Source: Porphyra umbilicalis (taxonomy: Eukaryota; Rhodophyta; Bangiophyceae; Bangiales; Bangiaceae). Taken from it: a stretch of DNA of 64,000 nt. Below, in pieces: positions 43,856 to 53,815 of the stretch. The stretch spans positions 42,730-106,729 of the forward strand of contig KV918986.1 in assembly GCA_002049455.2 (NCBI GenBank), written 5' to 3'. Each line of letters starts with the position of its first letter. Position 1 is the first letter of the stretch. Below the pieces are notes generated by a model that worked only from the letters and a program-made list of their open reading frames with translations, did not search any database and was not told where the DNA came from. The position numbers and the translations under genes are program-made.

Positions 43856-46185
43856 ATGTCGTCCGCGATCGGGGGGGGGGAGGCGGTGACCGCTTTGGCG
43901 GGCGCCGTCACCCTCGCCGTTAACGCGTTTATTGCCGGGTTTCCGGTCGATGATCCCTGCTTACTGTTTGAATCAGCGGTGGCTGTGGTGCGGGCCAATG
44001 GCCGCGCTGCATTCGCCGGCTGTAATGCCGAATTTGGGCCTGCGGACTCGTCGGCGCGCGTTAGCGCGCCTCTAATCGGTCCGTCTTGCTCCCGACAATT
44101 TTCTGCACCCCCCCCCGCCGCGGTTGCGCCACGTCTCGTGCGCGCCCCGGTCCTTGCCGGTGTGATCCCGCCCGGTGTCGTGGCGCCGCTGCGCCCCCCC
44201 GCTGCCCGTGGCGGCGGGCGCCCGGTGCTCGGTACGGCCGGCGCTGCGCGGCGGGCGGTCGGTGCCGTTTCTACTGCTGGGTCTCCTCGGGGCGGGGTCC
44301 TGCTGGGCGACCCGGCCCCCCCTCCCCTTCCCGCTTCCCCCCCCCGCCGCGTCCAGCCGCGACGCTGCCCCCGATCGCCTCGTGGGCGGATCGTCTTCGC
44401 CGTGACCGACGGCTGTCCCCGCGCAGCCGGGGTTCTGCGCCTTCTTCGTCGGCGGCGAGCGGTGCGCCCCCCGCGGTGGCTGCTCTGGCGGCTGCGGATG
44501 GCGATCGGGCTGGCGCGTGGACCCTCGTCTCCCGGCGCCGACGCCGCAGGGGCCGCGGGGCCCCGAACCCTGCCCCGGTGCGCTCTGCCGCCGCCCCCCG
44601 CGGCGGGGCGCCCCTCTACCCTCGCCGCGCTGGTGCAGATGCGTCCCCTCGCGCGCCCTCCTCGGCCGCGGAGCGGCGTTCGTCTCCTGCCGGGACGGCG
44701 GGCCGGCCAGCGCGAGCCGCCGCAGCTGTCGCGGCGCTCACGCGTGCCCGACACGCCGGCTCCCCGCTACTCGCTCTGCAGACGCTGTACGTTGCGGGCG
44801 TTTCTCGGGACGCCCGCTCGCATAGCCTGCGCCGGTTTGTGGCGGACGCCGTGGGCGTGGCCCCCGCCACCGTCGTCGATGTCGACCGCTTCGGCGCGAC
44901 GGCGGCGGTGACGCTTCTGGCGTCAGCAACTCAGGCGTTTCGGGCGGGCCTGGACGATCCCTCCCTCGCTGGCGTGCTGTGGGAGGTCGCGGTGGACGTT
45001 TCCTGGTCGCCCAAATTTTTGGGGAGCCGCCGGCGTGCCCAGCTGTCGGGGCCCGCCGCGGCGGCGGAGGCTGTGGCGCTTTGCCAACGCCGGCTGCGCG
45101 CCAAATTGGAGCAGCTGGCGTTGCGGGAGGCGATGCCTCCCCCCCTTTGTGCTGCTCTTCGGGCGCATATTGGCGGTCAAATCGCGCAGTGCGCTGACCG
45201 AACGGGTGCCCCGGCCCATGCCGCCGTCGTCGTGAACCGGGCCGCTGCGCGCGCCACGCCGCGGCCCACCCCCGCTGCTCGTTTTCGCGGGGGTGCCGAA
45301 CGACCGGCGGGGGCGCCACTTCACGGCGGTTGGCGGGGGCGGCAGGCGCACGCCGAGACCACCGGTCACCCTGGCGGCGCGGCGGCGCCGGCGGCGTCGG
45401 CGCGCTCACCTCGTATGTCGGTGGCGCACGCTCGTTCGGGCAGCGCTCCGCCTCTGGCGAGCGTGCGGGCCGCCGACCGATTGCTCGGTCGCCCCGGTGC
45501 GAGGGGGCTTCCGATTCTTCCCCGGGCGGCCGTGGACCTGTTGTGGGCCTCCCCATTGGTTGGGGGATGCCCGACGTCGGGCGTGCACGCTTCGCGCGGA
45601 CCCGTGCTCCCCCTGCTGCCGGCGGCCGCCTGCCGACCCGCCCCAGCTGGGCCAAGGGCGTCGCCGCGTGCAACTCACTCGGCGGCGGTTCTTGTCCCTG
45701 TGAACGGGGCGGATGAGACGCCACCGCGCCGCGGGGGCCTTGGGCGCGCCCTTGTGGCGCCCCCGTGTACCCCCGCGGTCGCTACCGCTGGCGGCGGTGG
45801 GATCCTGAGCCGGCGGGTTTGGAGGGGGGCGGCCGCCCCCTCCCTTCAACCGTCCTTTCCCCGCCTTCCTCGGTCGTTGCTTGCCGCCACCGCCCTGGCG
45901 GCTGAAGTGCCCCTGCCAGGCGGTGGCTTGCTTTTCCGCCTCCGCCTCTCGCGCGCTGCCGCGCGACAGCGGCGCCCGCCGGCGCCGCTGTTGGTGGGAG
46001 GAGGCACGCGGCCGCGCACCCGTGCTGCGGTGGCGGCCGCTGCGGCGGCAGCCGCCGAGGCCCGGCGGGACTCGTTGACCCCTGCCGCTGCTGCGCTGGG
46101 GCCGTCGGACCCGGCCGCGGACGGCGCGGCGGGCGAGGCGGCCCCTTTTATCCCTAACGTGAGCGACGCAACGCAAAATGAGTGA
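43856..46185 (+). pseudogene. ORF1 of retrotransposon copy 2 (one frameshift)
   Basis: Begins at an ATG after a T-, C- and G-run-rich leader (SSAIGGGEAVTALAGAVTLA) and ends in VSDATQNE-TGA at 46183-46185. One frame change falls in the C-rich run near 44310-44350, close to where copy 1 also shifts, so homopolymer slippage (biological or in sequencing) is likely. About 770 codons if joined. The centre (LQTLYVAGVSRDARSHSLRR ... VVDVDRFGATAAVTLLASA) is the best conserved part between the two copies and looks RRM-like. The rest is Pro/Ala/Arg-rich. Its stop overlaps the ORF2 start by 8 nt. Confidence 0.65.
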
Positions 46186-49100
46186 CAAATCCGCTTCTCC
46201 CCCTTCCCCCCCCCGCCGCCGTTCGCTCCGAGCGGCGGCTGGCCGGGCGCGGCGCGCTTTATCTGATCCTCGGAACCCACCCCTGCCCCGCTCGCACTCC
46301 CCACCCCCTCCCCCCGCTTCTACCCACCCCTCTTCTCCTGATTCTTCCTCCCCCCGGCGCCGCCCCTCCCCTTCCATGGCGGCGCGGCCGAATCGACGTG
46401 CTGCGGCGCCGGCTGCCCCCGCCGACCGCCCCCCTGGCGGAGCCGGTCGCCCGGCTGCCGGCCCTACGGCGGGCGAGCGGGCTGAGGTCGGCGCGCCAGC
46501 GCGCACGGGCGCGCCCTCGGTGTGCCCGGTGGACGCGTGCGGCGTCGTGCTGCCCTCCGCCATCGGCGACACCCCCGGCCTGAGGCACCTTCGCCGCGCG
46601 CACGTCATTGCGGACGTGCCCGCGGCGACGGTTGCTGATCTCGGCTTGGCGGGGTGTGGGTGGTGCGACGCCCCCTTCCCCACCGCACGCCCGCGGACGG
46701 GTCGCTCCCCCTTGGTGGCGCACGAAGCGGTTTGCCGGGCAAATCCGCGGTGGAACCTGCGTCTTGCCGCACCCCGCACCCCGGCCGGCGGGCGCCCTGG
46801 TTCCCCCTCGCCAGGCTCGGCGGGGGACGCGGACGCGTCCGCGCACGCCGAAACGCCGAATTTGTTCGGGTCGGATCGGGCGGCGTGGGAGCGAGCGCGC
46901 CGCGTCTTCTTGGCGGCCGTCCCCGCAACGGCGGATGGTTGGGCGCCTTTCGTCGCGTCGTCGGCGCGCACTCTTCCCTCGCCCCCCCCCGCTCTGCGCC
47001 GCTCCTGGCGGCTGCTGGGCGCCGACGCTCTTGCGTGGGCGCTTCGCGCCCCCGACCAGCCACTCGCGTGGCTGTGGGTTCTTCTTCTTCCTACTCTCCT
47101 GCTGCACCACCCTGCCCCGGCCGGAGCGGCTTTGCACGCGCCGCTGACGTACGCGGCGCGCGCCGCCGCCATTTTTGACGGCGATTTTGCCGCGGCGCTC
47201 GCGGATCGAGACGCGGGCGTGTGGCGGTCGGCCCCCGGACGGGCTGGGACAAGATCCCCCCCCAAGACCCGGGAGACGGCGTCCCCGGGACGCCCGCACG
47301 CGTGACGGCGGCGCAGCGGCGCGCCCTGCGCCTTGTTTGTGCCGGCCGGCTGGGTGCGGCCGCACGCGCGCTGACGGCGGCTCCGGTAGCCCCCCGCACG
47401 CCGGCGGTTTGGGACAAGGCGCGTAGCCTTTTCCCCCCCGCACGGCCGGGCCTCGCCTCCCTCGCCACTGTCGAGGCGGCGTTCCCCGCCGAATTGGCGG
47501 CGGCCGGCAACTTCGGGCGCAGCTCGGGCGTGCCGCGGGTGCTCCGCCGCGAGGCCGTCGGCGAGGCCATCCGCCGCGCGCCGCGCGGCTCTGCCCCCGG
47601 ACCCTCGGGCCTCCGCATGGAGCATCTGCGGGCCCTTGGGGACGAGGGGCAGGCTGCGCTTGCTGGGGTTGTCCGTCTTCTTGCGGGCGAGGAGGCGGAG
47701 CGTCTGGTTCCCCCCTTGGCGGCGCATGCGCTGGCAGGGGCGGACTTGCTGCTGCTGTGCAAGCCGGGGGGGCTTGACGTGGACGGTCTCCCCCGGCTGC
47801 GCCCTATTGGGATGCCTGAGGTGCTGAGAAAGTTGGCCGCTTCTTCGCTTGCCGGCACTGTGCGCGCCGCGGCGGCGCGCTTACTCGCGCCGCTGCAAAT
47901 GGGGGTGGGGGTGTCCAACCCCTGCGAGCGGGTGGTCCACGAGGTCAACGCCGAACTCGTGCACAACCCGCTCGCCGCCCTTCTGCAACTTGACTTTAAG
48001 AACGCTTTCAACCTCGTTTCCCTCGCGGCGGCGGTGGCGTATTTGACGCGCGCCTTCCCCCTGCTGCGGCACTACCTCTCGTCGATCTACTCGAGGTGCT
48101 CCCCGCCGCGCGTGTACGGTTGGTCGGACGGCGACTCGGCGCCTGGCGCCGCGGGCGGCCTGCGTCCGCGGCGTTGGTTGGCGGTCGAGCGGGGCGTGCA
48201 GCAAGGCGACCCGCTCGGCCCGCTTATCCACGCCGCGGCGATGCACCTCGCCGTGCTGCGCCTGGCTGCCGCGCACCCCTCGGCCGTCGTGCGCGCCGTG
48301 CACGACGACGTCGTCGTCGTCGCCGCGCTCGCGGACCTGCCGGCGGTGCTTACGACCGCGGCTGCGGCGGGTGCGGCGGTGGATGCGGAGCTCGCACCAG
48401 CCAAGTGCGCCGGGTGGTCCCCCACCGGCGCGCCCGCCCCCGCCGGGTGGCCGGCCCGGTGGAACGCCGAAGGTGTTCGGCAGTTTTCTATCCCTCTCGG
48501 AACGAATGACTTCGTGGCGGCGGCGGTCGACACGTTGGCAGCCGATCACAACCGTCTGACGGCGGCCATTGTCGACCTCCCTCGCGCTGAGCTCCAGGCA
48601 CAGCTCTTGCTTCTACGCCTGTGCGCGGGCCCGCAGCCGAACTATTAGCTGCGGGCCCTCCCGCTTGTGTGGGGCGCTCGGCTGGCGGCGTCTGTCGACC
48701 GTGCCGCCCAAGGCGCCCTGCGACGTCTCGTCACAGACGCCCGCGACCCCCCGGCGGTGGTGGACGCCCTCCTGGACCGCGCGGCGCTGCCGCTGTCGCA
48801 CGGCGGCCTGGGCATAGGGGGTCGGACGGCGGTCGTCCCCGCCGCGGCGTTGGCGTCCCGCGTCGATGCGCTGCGCGCGGGGCGACTCTACTCGCCTGTG
48901 CGTGCGGCGGTTGCGGACTCCCTCGCCGCGCTCGACGGGGACGCCCCCACCGGCGGCGCCCTCGCGCCGCCGTCTTTGGACCGGCTGCGCCCTGGCGGCG
49001 GTCGCAGTCCGCCCCCCCCCGCCGCCAGACCACCCCCACGCCCGCCCGGGGTGGCCGCCTTTGTGCCGGCGCCGGGGGCGTCGTCGGGGGCGGCTAACGG

Positions 49101-52100
49101 CGGCGCGGCGCTTCCAGTCGTCCCCGCCGCGCTCCCCGCCGCTGAGGCGTCCCCGACGGCGGCGGGCGAGGTCAGTGATTCAATGGATTTTGGGCCGCCC
49201 GCCGTCGACAAATCGCGGACGGCCGGCATCGGGCGCGAGCTTCGCTTGCCGTCGTCTGCTACACTTCCCCCGCCCCCCCCCCCCAAACCCCCCACCCCCG
49301 CAGCGCGCGGCGGCCGTCGCCCGGTCCCGCATCCCCTGTTGCTTCTGCTGCGGTTCGGCCCGGCGCCGCCGGGGCCGCTGTCACGCTCGTCCCCCCCCCC
49401 CCCCTCACATCCCTAGTGCGTCTCCCGGCGGGTGCTGCTTCTCGGCGAGGCGGCGGGGATGCCGCCGCCCCCGCGTTACCTTCCCGCCCCGTCGACACCA
49501 GGGCCGACTTCTCAAGCCCGCCTGGCCGTCTCGCCGCGGCCACAGCCGCCCATCTCTCTGCTGCTGGCGCAGCCACGCTGCCGCCCTGGTTCTGTGGCGG
49601 GGCGGCAGCCACCGACGCGCTGCCGGCGGTGCCCGCCGAGGCGTTCGTGGTGCGGCCGGCGCCCGGGGCGGCTGCCGCCGCAGCCTCGGCTCGCTTGGAC
49701 GCCGGCAGACCCCGGCGCCCGGCAAGCCTGCCGACAACCGCTGTCGGCGCGCCGTCTTGGCGCGACGCCGCCTCTTCCCCTGCCCCCCCCCCCCCCCCCG
49801 CCAAACCCCGCGGTCCGCGCGGCCGGCCCTGCGGCGATTGCGGTCCGGGACGACTTTGGTCCGGGCGGTCGGGCGGCGGCTGTCAAAGCTGTGGCGGCGG
49901 CGGGGACCGGATGCACGACGGCGGCGGAAGAGGCGCCTCGCGTGGCCGCCGGCGCAACCGCCGCAGCAGGCGATGGCACGGCCGCGCTGCCGGCGTGCGC
50001 CTGGGCAGCGGCGTGCACGCCGCCCGTCGCGGCGGGCCCGGCAGAGTTGCTCGACGACAACGTGTGCGACGACGCCGCGGCGCACGGCGTGGGCGGCTTG
50101 GCGGCGGCGCCGCCGGCGATGGCGCCGCCAGCCACGGCGACGCCCGCAAGGGCGGCGGCCGGGACGGCGGCGGCGGTCGCGTCGACAGCAGCGACGGCGG
50201 CGGCACCGCCGGCGCCGGCGCCGCCGGCGTTGGCGTCTCCCGCGGCGACGGCAGCGGCGGCGGTGCCGCCGGCGCGGGCGGCGCCCCCGCCAGCGCCGGT
50301 TCAGGCACCACAGGCGGTGGCGTCGCCCGCGCCGCCGGCGGCGGCGCCGGCGGTGGCGGTTGTCACATCGGCAGCAGTGGCGCCGCCGGCGCCGCCGGCG
50401 ACGTCGCCGCCGGCGGTGGCGGCGCCCGCGACAGCGGCGGCGGCGGCGGCGGTGGCGGCGGTGGCGGTTGCGGCGCCTGGGGCCGCGACCAGCGGCGCGG
50501 GGGCGCCTTCGGCCGGCCGCCCCGTCGGCGCTGGTCACTTGTCCGGCCGCGGGGTGGCCGCACGACCGTCGATGGTGCGGACGACGTCAGCGTCGTCCGG
50601 CATCGCGGCGGCGGCCGCCCAATCAGCGGCCGCCGTGCCAGCCGGGGCGGTTACGCCGGCGTCGCCACCGCCCTGTGCGGGCAGTTTCGGTGTTTCCGGG
50701 GCTGTTGCGCCGCCGGCCGGCGCCGCCGACGGCGCCGCGGCCCGGGTGCCCCCCACGACCGGCGGCGCTGCCGGCGCTGCCGCCAGCGCTCTGACGCTGG
50801 CGGAGCCAGCGGCAGCCGCGCTTCGTGCTCGCGGCGGACCGGTAGCTGACGCCGCGCTCGCCGTTGCTGCGCCCGCGGTTGTGGGGCGGTGGTCGGCGGC
50901 GGCAGCCGCCGCCGCCGCGATTGAGTCCCCCCCCCCCCCCTCCACCCCTTCCTTCGCGCCGACCGGGCGCTCGAGCCTACGGCGCCTGGTCGGGCTCGCA
51001 ACGTCCGCGTACGACGCGGCGGCAGCACCGGCGGGGGCGCCGGCGCTCGCGGCCGACGCCGCGATGGTGGCACCGACGTCGCGGCGCGCGGCCGCCGCCG
51101 TGCGCGTGCCGAACGCGGCTATTGGCGGCGCCGCGACGGCCGAGCCCTCGCCTCCCCCCCCAGCCGCCCCCGCCTCCCCCCCCCCCCCTCTCCCGCACGT
51201 TGGGAGCACAGCGCAGCCGCGCGTTTGGTCGTCCCAGGCGCCGGTGGCGGCGCCGGCGGCGGCTATGGTGGCGGCGGCAGCGGCGGCGGCGGCGACGCCG
51301 CCGCCGGCGATGGCGCCCCCAACGGTTGCGTCACCCGCGACGGCGGGGGCGGTGGCGGTGCCGGCGGCGGTCACGTCGGCAGCACGGGCGCCGGCGGCGT
51401 CGCCGAAGACGGCGCCGCCGGCGATGCCGTCGCCCGCGGCCGCGACAGCGGGGGCCGCCGCGGCGGCGGCGGTGGCGGCGGCTGCGCCGCCGACGACGAC
51501 GACGTTGCTTGTGTCGGCGGCGGCGGCGGCGGCAGCAGCGGCGGCGGCGGCACGCCGGCCGCCAGCAACGGCGGCGGCGACAGCGGCGTCGCCGGCGATG
51601 GCGGCAGCGGCGGCTGCCGCGGCGGCGGTATCGTCGGCAGCACGAGCGCCGGCGGCGCCGCCGGCGAAGTTGCCGCCGGCGAGGCCGTCACCTACGGCGG
51701 CGGCGGCGGCTGCGGCGGCGGTGGCGGCGTCGGCGGTGCCGGCGGCGACCGCGGCGGTGCCGCCAACGTCGGCGCCGCCGGCATTGGCGTTGCCCGCGAC
51801 GGCGGCAGCCGCGGCAGCGGGGGTGGCGGACGCATCCGCAGTACTGGTCCCGGCGGCGCCACCGGAGACGGCACCGCCGGCAGGGGCGTCAGCGGCGTCG
51901 TCCGCGCCGGCGCCACTGGCGTTGGCGCCGCCGGCAGTGGCGCCGCCGGCGGCGGCGGCGGAGACGGCGGTGACGGCGGCGGCCGCGGCGGCGCCGCCAT
52001 CGTCGGCGCCGCCAGCATTGGCGTCGCCCGCGACGGCGGCAGCCGCGGCGGTGGGGGTGGCGGACGAATCCGCAGCACTGGACCTGCCGGCGTTGCCGGC

Positions 52101-53691
52101 ACCGGCACCGCCGGCGGTGGCTTCGGCGGCGCCGTCAGCGACGGCGCCGCTGGCGTCGACGCCGCCGGCGGTGGCGCCGCCCGCGGCGGCGGCGGGGATG
52201 GCGGCGGCGCTGGTCGTGGCGATGGCGGCGGCGGCGGCGCCTGGGGCCTCGTCGGCCGCTTCCTCTCTCTCGCCGTCCTCGCCACCGGTCGTTCCCCGGA
52301 CCGAATGCGCGCGGGCGGCGCAGCCGCGCCGGTTGCCGCGCGTTGCGGCGGCGGCCGGGGTGGCGGCGGCGGCGGCGGCAGCGGCGCCGGCGGCCGCAGC
52401 CACCCGCACCGTCTGGGTTGGACCGGACGGTCCCGAGCTGCCGCCACCGCCGGACGCGTGGCCCGAGTTTGCTGACCCCGGTCCGCCACCCGCCCGCCCC
52501 GCCGCCGCGGACGTGCCGACGCCGCTGCCCGCGGCCGCCGCCTCCTGGCGCACCGACCTGCTCGTCCTTGTCGCCGCCGTCGCGGCGCACTCCGCCGCGC
52601 CGCCATCGGGGGCGCTGTGGGCGCCACCGCCCCGCGGCCGCGCCCGCCCCGCCCCTGCTGCCCCCGCCCCTGACGCCCGCGCGGCCGCAGCGGACTGCCC
52701 CCCCCACCAAGAACAGGCCCTTGGCCACACCGGGGGGGGGATGTCCGCGGCGCTGACTTGGCGCCGGCTGCTGTCGGCACCCGCCGCAGTTACGCAGCGC
52801 GAGCTCTCCCTCCCCGCCCACGCCGCCCGGCGCGCCCGCCTTTACGCCGGCCTGTCGGGGTGGGCGCGGACGGGGCTGGCGGCGGTGCAGGGCGGGCGGG
52901 CTGCCCTGTGGCTCACCGCGGTCCCGTCCGACCGCGGTGGCCGGGGGCACATCCCCGGCTCGGCCATGCGCGTGGCGGCGCGCCTCTGGCTGGGCGCCCC
53001 CCCGCGACCGGACCCTCCGCGCCCGCGCTGCGCCTGCGGTGCTCCGGCCGACCCGGCTGGCCGCCACTTCCTCTCCGCCTGTCGCGCCCAGGTGGCGCGG
53101 CGCACCGCAGTGCACCACCACATTGTGGCGCTCGTCGCGGCGGCGCTGCGCCGCGCCCCGGCGTGGCGGGAGGTGGGCGTGGAGGTCGGCCTGGACGGGT
53201 CCGGCGGGGACCTGCGGCCGGACGTGCGCGCGACCGCGGCGGCCACGGCCGCTGTCACCTGGTGTGACGTTTCGGTCGCGTGGCCGTGGCCTGACGCGGT
53301 CGCGGCGCGGGTGCGCACGTCGCCTCTGCGGGCGGTCGCGGCGGCCGAGCGCGAGGCGGCCAAGCGGGCCGCCTACGTGCCGGCCTTGCCCACGACGGAC
53401 CCCCCCCACGCCTTCACCCCTCTGGTGCGGGAGGCGCTGGGCCGCGTTGGTCCCGCGACCGACGCGTGGCTGAAGGCCGCGCTTGCTGGACCGCAGCTTG
53501 CGGCGGTTCGTGCGGGCTTCTGTTGGACGTCTCGGTCGCGCTCTGGCGTTCACTTACGTGGGCGGTCGCAGGCGGTTACGCCGCTTGCACCACCCCAGAG
53601 CGCGCGTTGGATGCGACCGCTGACCTGGGATCGACATCGGCTGACGCGTTGGCTTGGCGGGGGGGGGACTCTGGGGTTCCACATTTTCTGA
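46178..53691 (+). pseudogene. ORF2 of retrotransposon copy 2: zinc fingers, reverse transcriptase, giant linker, endonuclease
   Basis: Start ATGAGTGAC at 46178 overlaps the ORF1 stop. A Pro/Arg-rich N-terminus is followed by a C2H2 finger (from 46522: VCPVDACGVVLP, RHLRRAH) and a CCHC-like finger (CGWC...HEAVC). A frameshift in the C8 run near 47253 moves into the frame that stays open to 53691 except for TAG at 48646-48648 and 49414-49416. Reverse transcriptase: PRGSAPGPSGLRMEHL, LDFKNAFN (47989-48012), VQQGDPLGPL, VHDD (48298-48309), LAPAKCAGWSP. The expanded linker fills 49880-52330. The C-terminal end has a CCHC cluster (CACGAPADPAGRHFLSAC, from 53029) and a restriction-like endonuclease (RPDV 53215-53226, then TWCDVSVAW with Asp at 53266). 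About 2,500 codons, far above the usual 1,000-1,300 of R2/CRE ORFs, mostly because of the linker. Confidence 0.82.
49880..52330 (+). repeat. Expanded Ala/Gly/Pro-coding minisatellite, copy 2
   Basis: About 2.4 kb of imperfect GCC/GGC repeats in frame with both the reverse transcriptase and the endonuclease, reading as Ala/Pro/Val segments (PPAVAAPATAAAAAAVAAVA). Unit boundaries are blurred but similar phrases recur every 30-35 codons. Sequence and arrangement differ from copy 1 although flanking coding parts align well, showing rapid turnover. Confidence 0.75.
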
Positions 53692-53815
53692 GGGGGGCTA
53701 CTGGTCCGCATGCTGACAGTAGTTCAATTGCTTGTCGAATTGGAGAGTAGCGGTAAATAGCACCGCACTAGTGAGTCAGAGGGAGCTTATCCCTAGGCTA
53801 AGCCACCCAATTAAA

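Larger units (their letters stand above)
43776..53815 (+). mobile_element. Non-LTR retrotransposon (RLE type), copy 2, full-length but disabled
   Basis: A roughly 10-kb element entering the satellite after GCTTGCGTGTCGTGC. Its end (about 53815, after CCCAATTAAA) joins satellite at ACAGAAACC. Because the unit positions of the two junctions differ, a 68-bp satellite segment is present on both sides. A 124-bp 3' untranslated region without poly(A) or simple repeat follows the last stop. The architecture (ORF1, then ORF2 with N-terminal zinc fingers, reverse transcriptase, C-terminal CCHC and PD-(D/E)XK nuclease) is that of the R2/CRE-like group of site-specific elements. Placement within that group needs a tree. 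Confidence 0.88.

Noticed and set aside
48646-49416. Reassignment of TAG to an amino acid
   Set aside because: The KDZ transposase, the partial ORF at 3-197 and copy 1 ORF1 all end naturally at TAG, and copy 1 has TGG at the first position, so point mutation suffices.
31451-53815. Simple recent duplication of one retrotransposon copy
   Set aside because: The copies differ by many substitutions, independent indels, a different minisatellite arrangement and a MITE, so a very recent tandem duplication is unlikely; an older one is not excluded.
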